DNA of 64,000 bases from NCBI GenBank assembly GCA_020845895.1, contig JADLEX010000110.1, positions 19,583 to 83,582 on the forward strand, given 5' to 3'. The notes under the pieces are model-generated. The model saw nothing but the letters and a program-made list of their open reading frames with translations, did not search any database and was not told the DNA's origin. Of this stretch, positions 8,237 to 19,366 are shown in pieces. How positions within the stretch are numbered: the first letter of the stretch is position 1; each line of letters begins with the position of its first letter. Both the position numbers and the translations under genes were made by a program. The stretch comes from Deltaproteobacteria bacterium (GTDB taxonomy: Bacteria; Lernaellota; Lernaellaia; JACKCT01).

Positions 8237-10535
8237 ATTCCATGTCCGTGTAGTCCGGGTGCGTGACCGTGAGGGTCAGATCGTCGCCCGGCGTGATCGT
8301 GATATGCGCCTTGCCGCTCGCATCGGTCGTCGCATCGAAACCGGTGACGCCGCTCGTCGCCGTCACCGTCGCCCCCTCGATCGCCGTGCCCAGGTCGTCG
8401 TCCTGCACGGTGATCTCGAAGGTCGTCGCCTCGCCGGACTCGGCCGCGAGCGGCGCCCAGAACACGCGCGGGTTCTTGAAATACACACCGAGGTACGTGT
8501 CGGCGGAGCGCTTGATGCCCGCGGCATCGAGCGAGTCGATCGGCCAGCCGCCGCGCGTCGGATCACCGAGCTGCATGCCGTGATCGGAGGTGATGAACAC
8601 CGCGGTGTCGTCCGCCATGCCGGCGATTTCGAGCCAGTCGAAGATCAGACCGAGGTTTTTTTCCAGGTGATCGAGCACCATCGACATTTGATCGCCATGC
8701 GGGCCGTTCTTGTGGCCGGAGTCGTCGGTCGTCATGAAGTTCATGATGACGTAGGTCGGCCGGGGGATCGCGCCGTTGAAGAACAGATGCCAGAGCTCGA
8801 TCATCGCGATTTCCTCGACGAACTGCGCGAGGAACGTCGAGGTGTGCGGCAGGTTGGGATTCGGGTTGGGAATCCCCGGCGGCCAGTAGAGGCCCAGCGG
8901 CGGGAACGGGATCTCGCCGGTGCGGTCGCGAAACTCCAGGTCGGCCTTGTCGGCGTCGTATGTGGACGGTTCGGTGAGCGACGCGGTCAGAGCGCCTTTG
9001 CCCTTTTCCGGTTTGTATTTACCGAAGTTCCGGTGGACAGCGGCATGCAGCGTCTCGCCCGGTTCCAGCGGGTTCCAGTACTTCTCCGACAGGATGAGTT
9101 GGTTGATCGGCTCCGCGTACTCGCGCTCGGCGCGGATGTAGAATTCGTTGTCGAGGATGCCGTGGTGGCCGCTGTAGAGGCCCGACCCCACTACGTTGTG
9201 CCCCGGGTAGGTCACGCTCGGCCAGTTCGTGATGCTGCCGTAACCCGCCCACCCGCCTTCGTCGAAGAAGCGCGCGAAATTCGGCAGTTCGTCCGGGCGC
9301 TTCGCGACCTCGTCCACGATGCGGGTGTGCGTGAGGCCGTCCATGATGATGACGATGGCGTGCGCCGCGCCCTCGCCCGAGAGCATTTCGTCGAGCGGAT
9401 GACCGTCCTGCCAGTGAAGCAGCACGTCGTGGCTGAAGACGCCGCGCTCGTCGATGCCCTCGGTCGGCTCGAACCCGAGTAGCTTTCCCACGGTCGGGGC
9501 GATATCGACATGGCGCGCGAACACGTCGTGCCGGCCGGGTTTGATTCCCGCGCCCCACGCCAGCAACGGGCTGCGGCTCTGCGAGATGTTCAGGCTGCCG
9601 TGGTTGCCGACGTAACTGGCCGAATGGGCGTAGCCCTTCCAGTTGATGAGGACGTCCGCCGCGTTGGGAGAATCGAAATACGCCGCGATTCGTTCGTAGC
9701 CGAACGGGTACGAATCGTTGTCCGGCTCGATGAACGACAGTCGCGGATCGTCCGGAGCGTAACCCTCTTCCGGCCACGAGGCGTTGTTCGGATTCGCGCC
9801 GAGCGCCATCTCCTCGTCGAACGATGCGCCCCACGTCGGGTCCTGATTGCCGATCGGGTTCTCGCCGTCGAGATCGGCGATCTCGTACTCGTAACCCCGA
9901 TGCGTCGGTACGCGCCGGAACCAAAGCGTGCCGCGCGCCGAGCGAATCTCGTACTCGTCTTCAATCCGCGTCGCCGCGAAATCGACACTCGGGTCGGCCA
10001 TGAGCGCTTCGAGCGCCCGCTCGTAAACCTGCTCCTCGGTCGGATTCACACCCTGATCGAACTGGGGGAAGTCGGCGAAACCCGTGCGGCCCGGCGTGGT
10101 GTTGTCGATCGAAAACGACGGTGAGACCACGGCTTCGCCGCGGTTGGTCGTGAGACGAACCTCGACCTCACCCGCGCAGCCCGCCTCACTGTCCCAGCTA
10201 TGCCACGTGATCTCGTGCCGCCCGGGTCGAAGATAGTCGGTGTCGGCGGAGACTACGGCGCTCGCCCATTCGTCCCCCGCGCACGCGCCTTTGTAGTCGA
10301 CTGACACGATTGAGCGGACGGCGTCATCGACCGGACGAAGCATGAACGCGAGGATGATGTCCCCGTAATCCCCGGCCGCGCCCTCGAATCGGATCGCCGA
10401 TTCGGTCGGCTCGCCGCCGTCGCTCCAGGTGTCGTTACCCCAACTTTTGTGGCTTTCGTCGCGTTCGGCGCACGCAAGAGCCGTGACGCACGCCAGGACG
10501 GCGATGAGCGTAAGGCGAATCGAATTTCTCCGCAT
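8217..10535 (-). CDS. Type I phosphodiesterase/nucleotide pyrophosphatase-family lipoprotein
   Basis: A 772-residue alkaline-phosphatase-superfamily enzyme. I start it at the ATG at 10535, which opens directly with MRRNSIRLTLIAVLACVTA followed by LAC, a clear lipobox; an in-frame ATG at 10604 would bury this signal. The catalytic domain shows the first metal Asp in IVIIMDGLTH, the Thr nucleophile in NWPSVTYPGH and the usual GLYSGHHGILDN after it, then FITSDHGMQLGD for the later Asp-His metal ligands. These match nucleotide pyrophosphatases and relatives that hydrolyse phosphodiesters of lipids or nucleotides. The last ~70 residues form a separate Ig-like domain (EGATVTATSGVTG). It heads a coupled operon with an acylase and a porin and is transcribed away from dabA. 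Confidence 0.87.
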   Translation of the reverse strand: MRRNSIRLTLIAVLACVTALACAERDESHKSWGNDTWSDGGEPTESAIRFEGAAGDYGDIILAFMLRPVDDAVRSIVSVDYKGACAGDEWASAVVSADTDYLRPGRHEITWHSWDSEAGCAGEVEVRLTTNRGEAVVSPSFSIDNTTPGRTGFADFPQFDQGVNPTEEQVYERALEALMADPSVDFAATRIEDEYEIRSARGTLWFRRVPTHRGYEYEIADLDGENPIGNQDPTWGASFDEEMALGANPNNASWPEEGYAPDDPRLSFIEPDNDSYPFGYERIAAYFDSPNAADVLINWKGYAHSASYVGNHGSLNISQSRSPLLAWGAGIKPGRHDVFARHVDIAPTVGKLLGFEPTEGIDERGVFSHDVLLHWQDGHPLDEMLSGEGAAHAIVIIMDGLTHTRIVDEVAKRPDELPNFARFFDEGGWAGYGSITNWPSVTYPGHNVVGSGLYSGHHGILDNEFYIRAEREYAEPINQLILSEKYWNPLEPGETLHAAVHRNFGKYKPEKGKGALTASLTEPSTYDADKADLEFRDRTGEIPFPPLGLYWPPGIPNPNPNLPHTSTFLAQFVEEIAMIELWHLFFNGAIPRPTYVIMNFMTTDDSGHKNGPHGDQMSMVLDHLEKNLGLIFDWLEIAGMADDTAVFITSDHGMQLGDPTRGGWPIDSLDAAGIKRSADTYLGVYFKNPRVFWAPLAAESGEATTFEITVQDDDLGTAIEGATVTATSGVTGFDATTDASGKAHITITPGDDLTLTVTHPDYTDMEYDIAVD

Positions 10536-10849
10536 CGTCCCGATTCCATCCCGTCGATCTGGCCCAAATCGCTCGCGCGCGGCGCGAATTGCGATTGCGG
10601 CCATGAAAAAGTTGCGCGACTCTATGCGCGCTGCCGCACAATCGTGCGTCCGTCATGTTACAAGAGTGTCACAAAGACGATTTGTTCACCCGCTGTGTGA
10701 AGAAATGATGGCGGAAATTCGACGAGTCGGCAAGAGACGCGGGCGCGTTCGCGGGTCCGTTTGCGCACCGTCTCGGATTTTGGACGTGGTCGTCGCTTGA
10801 CAGTGCCGGGTCGCGGTGACATAAGCCCGCCGATTCGAACCCGAGCGAA
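10536..10849. other. Divergent intergenic region between phosphodiesterase operon and dabA
   Basis: These 314 bases hold no convincing gene. They contain a sigma-70 promoter for dabA (listed separately) and two imperfect or short palindromes: TTCAC-N7-GTGAA at 10685-10701 and a TGTTAC...GTCACA element at 10657-10674. Either could bind a regulator, but neither matches a family I can name. I see no clear promoter for the leftward operon. Confidence 0.5.
10797..10825 (+). promoter_or_regulatory. Sigma-70 promoter for dabA operon
   Basis: A perfect -35 TTGACA (10797-10802), a 17-base spacer and CATAAG (10820-10825) as -10. Transcription would start near 10832, giving an untranslated leader of about 18 bases before the dabA ATG. 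Confidence 0.6.
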
Positions 10850-13800
10850 ATGTCCGCCGATCCGTCAGAATCGAAGCCCGATTTTCCGACGACTCCGCAG
10901 CCGGCGTCCGAGCGGGATGACCTCGCCCGAAAAGCGGAACACGCGATCGAGCACGCCGGGCACCTCCTGCCTGCGCAGGGTCCGATCTCGGTGTTCATCC
11001 ACCACAACACGCTGCACGCATTCGAGGACCGCCCTTTCGAGCAGGCCGTCGTCGAAGCCGGCGAGCTGTTCGGCTGCGAACCGTTCCTCTCTGAGGCGCG
11101 TTATCGCGAAGAGCACCTTCGCGGACGCATCCACGAGGTGGATATCCGCGCGGTTCTCGAGCGCGATGTGGACAAGGACGGCGCCGTTCGCCTCGGAAAT
11201 CTCCTGACGAGATCCGAACTGCGCCTCACCGCTCTGCATCAGGGCATCGAGACGATTCCCGAAGTCGAACTCCTCTGGTTGATCGAGGAGACCGGGCTCA
11301 TTCGCGAATTCCGCGCGGACGCCCCAAAGGCGGCCCGGCACCGGGTGGTCGAGGGTTTCCGGCGCGGGCTCGCACGCTGGGAACTCTCCCTGCGCGAGGA
11401 GCGCGACGCCGTGCGGGCGTTATGGAACGCGTGTCGACGTGCCGCGAGCAGACGAACGCGTGTTCCCGTTGCGAACGGCCCGCGCGGGAGTGAGATCCGG
11501 CACCGGGACATCCTGCTGTCGATAACGGGCCGCGACTGCGACGAACTCGTTCACCCCTTCCTGATTCGCGTTTGCGCCGCCTTTTGCGATCAGGGCATCG
11601 CCTACTGGCCGATGCCGGGACGCGAGCGCGGTCTTTTCGCGTCGGTCCTCGAACTCCACGGCACCGGTCCCACGCAGCGCGGTGACTGGATGGACGATTT
11701 GACCGCGGAGTTGGGCCGAGAACGGGACCTCGACCCATCCCCATTGGAATCAATCGTTCGCTCGCTCCACGCGCTCGGTGTCGATCCCGCCGACTGGGAT
11801 TCCTACATCTCACGAACACTACTGGCCCTGCGTGGGTGGGCGGGAATCATCCGGACGCTCGAACACCGGCCGGACCTTTGGCCGGTCCAGGCATTGCCCG
11901 CCCGGCTGGCGGATTTCCTGGCCGTTCGTCTGATCGCGGACCGCGCCGCGCTGCGTTTCCTGATGCGGCGGGAAGGTCTCGGCGATGATCCCGCGCGCCT
12001 TCGTGCACAAAACGCATCGAGCGCGGATCCCGACGCGAACCGCGCGTCGCCGCACCAGGACGCGTATTCGCTGTTTCAGATCGCGCAGCTCGTCGGGCGG
12101 TCCGCCCGGGAGATCGACCGGCTCACCGGAGCGGACGTCGCCGAGATCCTCGGCGATCTCGAAACCTTCTCCGGCGTGGAACGGCGGCGATTGCTGCATC
12201 AAGCATATGAGCGGCGATATCGCATCGAGATCCTCGACGCCCTCGCGAAACATTCCGCGCCCGGCGCGAGCGAATCAGGGCCGCGTTTTCAATTGATCGC
12301 GTGTATCGACGAGCGCGAGGAGTCGTTACGACGGCATCTCGAAGAGATCGAGCCCGATTGCGAAACCTTCGGCGCGGCAGGATTCTTCGGCGTCGCGATG
12401 TACTACCGGGGTGCGTCGGAAGTGCACCCGCGTCCGCTGTGTCCGGTCGTCGTCAAACCGATTCACGAGATCCATGAACACGTCGCCCTGACGCACGCGA
12501 ATACCGCCCGCCTGCGCCGGACGCGGGCGCGCGCACTGGCGCGTCTCCAGCGCGGCTTTCATGTCGGAAGCCGCACCTTGACGCGCGGCGCAATCCTGAC
12601 CGCCCTGCTCGGTGCGTTCACCGCGATTCCCCTGACGGTGCGTGTGTTGTTCCCCCGCGCAGCGTCGGCGATTCGACACGCGTTCGGACGCGTGGTGCGC
12701 ATTCCTGCGCGGACCGAACTGACGCTGGAGCCGGACGAAACCGTTTCCCCGATGTTCGGGGAGCGCGTCGGATACGATCCCCACGAAATGGCGGATATCG
12801 TCGAAGCCTTGCTCAGACAGACGGGACTCGCCGCGCGGTTCTCGCGGCTCGTCGTCATCGCCGGGCACGGGTCGTCCAGCCTGAACAACCCCCATGAGTC
12901 AGCCCACGACTGCGGTGCGTGCGGCGGCGGACGCGGCGGCCCCAACGCGCGCGCCTTCGCCCTCATGGCGAATCGCTCGGACGTTCGTTTCCTGCTGATC
13001 GAGCGCGGCCTGACGATTCCCGAAGACACCCTCTTCGTCGGCGCGGAGCACAATAGCTGCAACGACGACATCCGGTTCTTCGACGAGGACTTGATCCCGA
13101 CGAGCCGCCGCGAGGAGTACGAGGCAGCGACCTCTGCCATCCGGCAGGCCTGCGCCCGCAACGCGCACGAGCGCTGTCGCCGCTTCGAGCACGCCGATTT
13201 CAATCTCCCTGCCGCCGCCGCGGTTCAGCACGTCGAGGCGCGAACGGAAGATCTGGCACAGCCACGACCGGAATACGGCCATGCGACCAACGCCGTTTGC
13301 ATCGTGGGGCGACGTGCGAGGACACGCGGGCTCTTCCTCGATCGCCGTGCGTTTCTCGTGTCCTACGATCCGCTTCGCGACGACGCCGAGGGCCACACGC
13401 TCGAACGCGTGCTCGCGGCGGTCGCGCCGGTCTGCGCCGGTATCAATCTCGAGTACTACTTCTCCTACGTCGATCCCACCGGGTACGGATGCGGGACGAA
13501 ACTGCCGCACAACATCACCGGCATGCTGGGCGTGATGGACGGTCACGCGAGCGATCTGCGGACCGGCCTGCCCTGGCAAATGGTCGAGATTCACGAACCC
13601 GTCCGCCTGCTCATGGTCGTCGAAAACGATCCCGCGCTGGTGCGCCGTGTCCTCGACCGGCTTCCGGCGGTCCGACAACTCGTGACCAACCGCTGGATGA
13701 TTCTTGCCACGCTCGCCCCGCAATCGAGTGCGATTTATTTGTTCGACGCCGAACGCGGCGAATTCAATCACCACGTTTCGGAAGGCGGAGAATTGCCGGT

Positions 13801-13881
13801 CGTGGAGTCCTCGCTAGGGTGGTACGCGGGGCGATCCGATCACCTCGGCTGTGCTTCGGTACGCTCGTCCGCGGGTGCGAC

Positions 13882-13885
<4 letters not shown>
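10850..13885 (+). CDS. dabA: DabA, inorganic-carbon uptake subunit (DUF2309)
   Basis: The zinc-dependent carbonic-anhydrase-like subunit of a DAB (DABs accumulate bicarbonate) transporter, which hydrates CO2 in the cytosol using energy supplied by a membrane subunit. The zinc-site residues known from the family are all present: Cys485-x-Asp487 in ACIDEREES, His673 in IAGHGSSS and Cys688 in HDCGACGGG, with the same 15-residue His-Cys spacing. The N-terminus has SVFIHHNTLHAFED, another family signature. At 1011 residues it is longer than the 800-850 I would expect. The stop overlaps the dabB start (ATGA), so the subunits are coupled. The ribosome binding site before the ATG is weak. A carbonic anhydrase gene lies just beyond the operon. 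Confidence 0.95.
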
Positions 13886-15248
<1,363 letters not shown>

Positions 15249-15252
<4 letters not shown>

Positions 15253-16640
15253 CGTTTTTCGCACCGTGGATCGTGATTCTCGTCATCGCGTCACTGGTCG
15301 GCGCGGTCGTCGCTCACCTGCGCCGGTCGCGGTCGCGATTCGTTGTGATGGTCGTCAACTCCGTCGCGCTCGCGGTGTCAACACTCGCGGCCGTCGATCT
15401 CTGGCAACGCAGCGCCCACCATGATCCGTTTGAATCGATTCGGATCTTCGTCGTGGACGACATGAACGCACCTCTGCTGGTGTTCGCGGCACTCGTGTCG
15501 TTTTTCGTCGCCCTGGTCGCGCCGGTGCGAAAGTGGAAGCCCGGCAGCGCCACGCGCATGTTGGTCGCCGAGGCCATCCTTTTCGCCGGATTCGCCGTGT
15601 CCAACGAGGTCGCGTTCGTCGCTTTGTGGATCGCCTCTTATCTGCCGTTCGACCGGGAACTCGGTCAATCCGACTGTCGCTCGGGATGCCGCCGAGGTTT
15701 CCGAATCGGCGCCATCGCGTCGTCCGGGCTGCTCGTCGTCGGTCTGCTCGCAAACCGCTGGATGCCTTCAGCCGACTCGGTCCTGCCGGGCTCGATCGCC
15801 ATTTTGCTCGCGGCGATGATTCGTCAGGGCGTCGTGCCGTTCCAATCGTGGCTTCCACACCTTTTCGCGCGGGCGCCGCTGCCATCCGTGTTGATGCTTT
15901 GCGTGCCGCAGTGGGGAACCTGGGCGGCATTGCGGCTCTTCGTCCCCGACGCACCGCCGATCCTCCTATCCATCCTCGGCGCGTTCGCGTCGTTCACCGC
16001 CGTCTACGGCGCGGGGCTCGCGCTCGTCCAAAAAGACGCTCGCCGCGCCTTCGGGTGGCTCTTCGTCAGCGAGACGGCCATCGTGTTCGCTTCGCTGTCG
16101 GGGACAAGCGAGACCGGACTCGCGGGCGGGTTGTTGCTGTGGTTGTCGAGCGGGCTTTCGCTCGCGGGGCTCGGGATGGCCTTGTGCGCCCTCGAAGCCC
16201 GACGCGGTCGCCTTTCGCTCGAAGGATTCAGCGGCGGGTTGGAGAGCACACCCCGGCTGGCCGGAAGTTTCTTGCTGCTCGGTCTTTGCTCCGTCGGTTT
16301 TCCCGGCACGCTGGGGTTTATCGGTACGGAACTGCTGATCGACGGGAGCTTGGGCACACACCCGCAACTCGCCATCGCCATGGTGATCGCGACGGTCCTG
16401 AACGGACTCGCCGTCGTGAACATGTACTTTCGATTGTTCTGCGGACGCAGAACCATCGCCAACCCCGCGATCGGGCTGCGTCCGCGCGAGTACGCGGGCT
16501 TCGTCGCTCTCGTGGTGATTCTTTCGATCCTCGGTCTCTGGCCGCGCGGGATCGTGGCAACGCGCGTGCGCGCGGCAAAGACGGCGCAGGCCATCCCGCC
16601 CGTCGTCACCGCCGTGGAGCCGCGAGAGCCGACCTCATAA
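15249..16640 (+). CDS. Second NuoM/MrpD-like membrane subunit of the DAB operon
   Basis: A 463-residue protein with about thirteen hydrophobic segments, related to NuoM/NuoN/MrpD. It starts inside the dabB stop (ATGA), so it is translated together with dabAB and is very likely a third subunit. VVPFQSWLPHLFARAPLPS corresponds to the discontinuous helix region of NuoM. The residues that carry protons in NuoM are altered: the helix-5 Glu is Ile128 (FVALWIASYLPF), the helix-7 Lys is Arg192 (AMIRQGVVPF) and the helix-8 Lys is Arg265 (QKDARRAFGW). It may therefore be structural, or couple ions differently. DAB systems as first described have only two genes, so the third is notable. A strong terminator follows. 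Confidence 0.8.
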
Positions 16641-16645
16641 GAAAA

Positions 16646-16667
16646 CCCCGCCGGAATCCCGGCGGGG
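16646..16667. terminator. Terminator after DAB operon
   Basis: A nine-base-pair perfect GC stem (CCCCGCCGG / CCGGCGGGG) with an AATC loop, five bases beyond the last DAB stop and 28 bases before the convergent carbonic anhydrase stop. It is preceded by AAAA on the plus strand, so the minus-strand RNA gets a T run. Confidence 0.85.
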
Positions 16668-16694
16668 CATCCATCGGCATTCAGATCCATCCGC

Positions 16695-17138
16695 TCAGTT
16701 CGGCGGATCGACCGAAATCATCTCCCATTCATCCTCGGTGCCCGCGACCAGCCTCGCGAAATGCGCCTGAACACGCACACCGCGAAACGTCTGCATCAGA
16801 CGCTCGCGCGCGGCGAGAAGGTCCTCCCGGTGCCGCTCGAGTTCTTCCTTTTCGCCCGGGAATGCGAAGTGCCCGTACGCCCCGCAGTCCTGATGATTGA
16901 CCAGGTGAATCGTTTTCACGCCGTGCAGATGGACGGCGACCTCGACGCTGCGCAGGATCGCCTGTCCCCGTTCGTTTTGCGTGTGAACGAAATCGTGAAT
17001 CGCCCCGGCCCGAGCGATGACGTCGCAATCGACGCCGAGCGTCGCGATGAACGCGCTAATGAAGTCGCGTCCGTCCGGGCGGCGGTGCAGTCGAAAATCT
17101 TCGCACGTCACGAGGCACGCGTCGCAGCGATGTCCCAT
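16695..17138 (-). CDS. Small beta-class carbonic anhydrase-like protein
   Basis: A 147-residue protein that should interconvert CO2 and bicarbonate. The zinc and catalytic residues of beta-carbonic anhydrases are visible: Cys12-x-Asp14-x-Arg16 in VTCEDFRLH, and His82-x2-Cys85 in VNHQDCGAYGH. It is shorter than the usual 200 or more residues, so it is a compact member. An extra Cys pair (CDACLVTC) lies at the very start. The gene follows the OFA antiporter with a 19-base gap on the same strand and converges on the DAB operon. Both neighbours handle one-carbon or carboxylate compounds, so a role in CO2/bicarbonate balance is likely. No signal peptide, so cytoplasmic. Confidence 0.85.
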   Translation of the reverse strand: MGHRCDACLVTCEDFRLHRRPDGRDFISAFIATLGVDCDVIARAGAIHDFVHTQNERGQAILRSVEVAVHLHGVKTIHLVNHQDCGAYGHFAFPGEKEELERHREDLLAARERLMQTFRGVRVQAHFARLVAGTEDEWEMISVDPPN

Positions 17139-17157
17139 GGCGCCCTCCGTCTCCGGC

Positions 17158-18651
17158 CTATACGTGTTCCGGACGGTGTTCGAGGTGGAGTTTCGCCGTC
17201 GCGATGACCGCGGCCGCGTCGAGACATAGGATGCCGCAGATCATGAACGCGATCGGGAAGTTGCCCATGTCGCCGAGTTTGCCGCCCATGATCGGGCCGA
17301 AGATGCCTCCGACGCCGTACGCGAGGAACACCCAGCCGTAGTTCTGGCCGATGTACTTGGTGCCGAAGGTGTCCGCGGTGATCGTCGGGAACAGGGCGAA
17401 ATTGCCGCCGAAGTTGAAGCCGATGAGCGTCGCGCCGAGATACAGCAGCCACGGCGTGCCGGCCATGAACGGGAACGCGAGCACCACGAGGCCCTGCGTC
17501 GCCATCATCGTCACGACGGAAATCTTGCGACCGATGCGGTCGCTGATCGCGCCCCACGCGATGCGGCCGAGTCCGTTCGACAGCGCGAAAAACACGCCCA
17601 TCGCCGTTCCCGACACCGCCTTGGCCCGCTCGGGGTCGACACCGTTGCCGATGAGCGCTTCCATCGGAAAGAGTTGCATCAGACCGATGCTCATCAGGCC
17701 CGCGCTCGCGCCGAGGGCGAAGGTCCGGTGGATGAGATAGAACTGCGTCGTCTTGAGCATCTCGGACGCCGTGAAATCCTCGGAACCCGTGGCCGCGGCG
17801 CCCGGCTTGGGAGCGGGCGGCGTCCACCCTTCCGGCTTCCACCCTTCGGGCGGGAACACCATGAAGGTTCCGCCGATCAGCACCGCGACGCCGAAGATCG
17901 CGCCGTAGAGCATCAGCGTTCCGTTGAGACCGATGATATCGAGAAGGTGCGCCCAGGAACCGCCCAACTTGACCCAGAGCAGCGCGCCGAAGCCGAAGCC
18001 GGCGACCGCGAGACCCGTGATGAGCCCCTTCTTGTCGGGGAACCAGCGCATGCCGACGGCGATCGGCACGACGTAGCCGAGGCCGATACCCGAACCGCCG
18101 ACGATACCCACGAAGAACAGCGTCACCCAGAAGTTGTGCGCACCCAGCAGACCGGCCAGAAGATATCCCGCACCGAGCACCACGCCGCCCGCCATGGCGA
18201 GCTTGCGGGGCCCGTACTTGGGCATCAGGCGTCCCGCCATCACCATGATCATCGCGAAAAACGCGAGGCCGCAGGAAAACACGACCTGCGTTCGGACCTT
18301 CGTCCACCCGGCCTTGGACGCGGAAATCTGCGTCGGCGAGGGTTTCAGAGCCGGAATCGGGTCGCCCGCGTTCCACGTCTCGGGAACCGCGACTTGGAAC
18401 GTCTGCGCGCCCACGGTCGCTTCGACGACCTTCTCACCCGGTTTCGCGGCCGGGGTTTTGGGCACGATCATGCCCACCTCGACCCCGTCCACCGGCACCT
18501 TGACGAGGATTTCTTTGCCCTCTTTCGGGGCCTTGGGGACGAGGTACGGCGTGAACACCGACCACGCATAGATGACGCCGAGGCACAGTTGCACGAGGAT
18601 GGCGCCGAGAACGACCCAGTTACGGTTCATCACTTTCGCGGGAGCGGACAT
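17158..18651 (-). CDS. OFA-family (oxalate/formate-type) MFS antiporter with periplasmic insert
   Basis: A 497-residue major facilitator of the OFA family, which exchange or take up small carboxylates such as oxalate, formate or lactate. I chose the ATG at 18651, which has GAGG six bases upstream and leads at once into NRNWVVLGAILVQLCLGVIYAWSVF, the family's hallmark first helix; the longer frame begins with an Arg-rich stretch. About twelve helices can be drawn. Between helices 1 and 2 lies an unusual hydrophilic, Val/Pro-rich insert of about 70 residues (38-110). A sigma-70 promoter with a TetR-type palindrome lies upstream, so expression is probably inducible. It is followed by a carbonic anhydrase in the same transcription unit. 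Confidence 0.88.
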   Translation of the reverse strand: MSAPAKVMNRNWVVLGAILVQLCLGVIYAWSVFTPYLVPKAPKEGKEILVKVPVDGVEVGMIVPKTPAAKPGEKVVEATVGAQTFQVAVPETWNAGDPIPALKPSPTQISASKAGWTKVRTQVVFSCGLAFFAMIMVMAGRLMPKYGPRKLAMAGGVVLGAGYLLAGLLGAHNFWVTLFFVGIVGGSGIGLGYVVPIAVGMRWFPDKKGLITGLAVAGFGFGALLWVKLGGSWAHLLDIIGLNGTLMLYGAIFGVAVLIGGTFMVFPPEGWKPEGWTPPAPKPGAAATGSEDFTASEMLKTTQFYLIHRTFALGASAGLMSIGLMQLFPMEALIGNGVDPERAKAVSGTAMGVFFALSNGLGRIAWGAISDRIGRKISVVTMMATQGLVVLAFPFMAGTPWLLYLGATLIGFNFGGNFALFPTITADTFGTKYIGQNYGWVFLAYGVGGIFGPIMGGKLGDMGNFPIAFMICGILCLDAAAVIATAKLHLEHRPEHV

Positions 18652-18761
18652 GGGAAACCTCGCCGATGGAAATTGCAAATCCACAAACCACGCCGGGCGG
18701 CGAACGCGGCGCCGGACGCCGATTCGCCGGAACGAAGGGTCAACCCGGGCAATCACCCGAA

Positions 18762-18779
18762 TGAATGAACCTTCATTCA
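18762..18779. promoter_or_regulatory. TetR-type operator palindrome
   Basis: A perfect inverted repeat, TGAATGAA-CC-TTCATTCA, eight-base arms with a two-base centre. It lies directly downstream of the -10 box of the OFA promoter, covering the expected start of transcription. Size and symmetry match operators of TetR/AcrR repressors; no TetR gene is in the window. Confidence 0.75.
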
Positions 18780-18786
18780 GTTATGG

Positions 18787-18815
18787 ATCATAAGCGAGGC
18801 TCGGGGGAATGTCAA
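18787..18815 (-). promoter_or_regulatory. Sigma-70 promoter for OFA antiporter gene
   Basis: On the minus strand TTGACA (18815-18810), a 17-base spacer and TATGAT (18792-18787) form a near-consensus promoter. Transcription should start close to 18780, within the palindrome at 18762-18779, leaving a leader of about 130 bases. Confidence 0.8.
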
Positions 18816-18869
18816 AGCGCAGTCAGGGATCTTGTGAGAAATTCCGCCGTTTTTTGCTTCGGCCCGGAG

Positions 18870-19331
18870 TTATCCGCACATCGGGCGGTCGGCCAGCGTC
18901 ACGCCGCGCGCCTCGGCCAGATCCGCGCCGAGTTCGCACAGACGCAGCTCGTCGAGGGCGCGCTCCGCCATGGGAAACAAAATGTTTTCCTCCTTCGCGA
19001 AGTGGTCCACCGCATAGTCCATGAGTTCGACAACCCTGGTCTTGAAAATGGCGGCGTCCTTGACTGAATCGAGTTCCAGAAAACCGCCCTCGATGTCGTT
19101 GTGCTCGTGACGCATCACGGCCAGCGGTCCCATCCCACCGATTTTGGGCTCCAACGCCGCGAATAGGAGGTTGTTTTCGAGCATGGCGTGCGAAACCAGC
19201 GCGGTCGCCAGCACACGGGTCGCTCCCTGCAACTCGTCGAGCGATGCGTTGTCGTCGACAGCTTTGCGAATTCGCTCGAACTGCGCGTAAAAAACGCCGT
19301 GTTCTCCGCGGAGGGCGTCGGTGATCTTCAT
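18870..19331 (-). CDS. Hemerythrin-like HHE-domain protein
   Basis: A 153-residue four-helix protein that binds a non-heme di-iron centre. Ligand-like residues occur in the expected order: His11 (RGEHGVFYAQF), His48 and Glu52 (SHAMLENNLLF), His75/His77 (MRHEHNDIE) and His110 with Glu114 (DHFAKEENILFP). Bacterial HHE proteins bind oxygen or nitric oxide, or protect iron-sulfur centres. No signal peptide, so cytoplasmic. The upstream region carries a perfect TTGAC-N4-GTCAA palindrome placed about 41 bases before a likely start point, which suggests control by an FNR/DNR/HcpR-type regulator sensing oxygen or NO. It is divergent from the HAD gene. Confidence 0.88.
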   Translation of the reverse strand: MKITDALRGEHGVFYAQFERIRKAVDDNASLDELQGATRVLATALVSHAMLENNLLFAALEPKIGGMGPLAVMRHEHNDIEGGFLELDSVKDAAIFKTRVVELMDYAVDHFAKEENILFPMAERALDELRLCELGADLAEARGVTLADRPMCG

Positions 19332-19366
19332 TCGTCGTCTCCATGCGTCGTGGTGTGCTGTGTGAG

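Noticed and set aside
5618..8266. Two long plus-strand frames opposite the acylase gene
   Set aside because: The minus strand has a lipobox, a catalytic Ser block and family motifs; the plus frames are Arg/Val-rich with no recognisable content.
10657..10674. CRP site TGTTAC-N6-GTCACA before dabA
   Set aside because: The half sites are two bases too far apart for a TGTGA-N6-TCACA site and one arm is imperfect.
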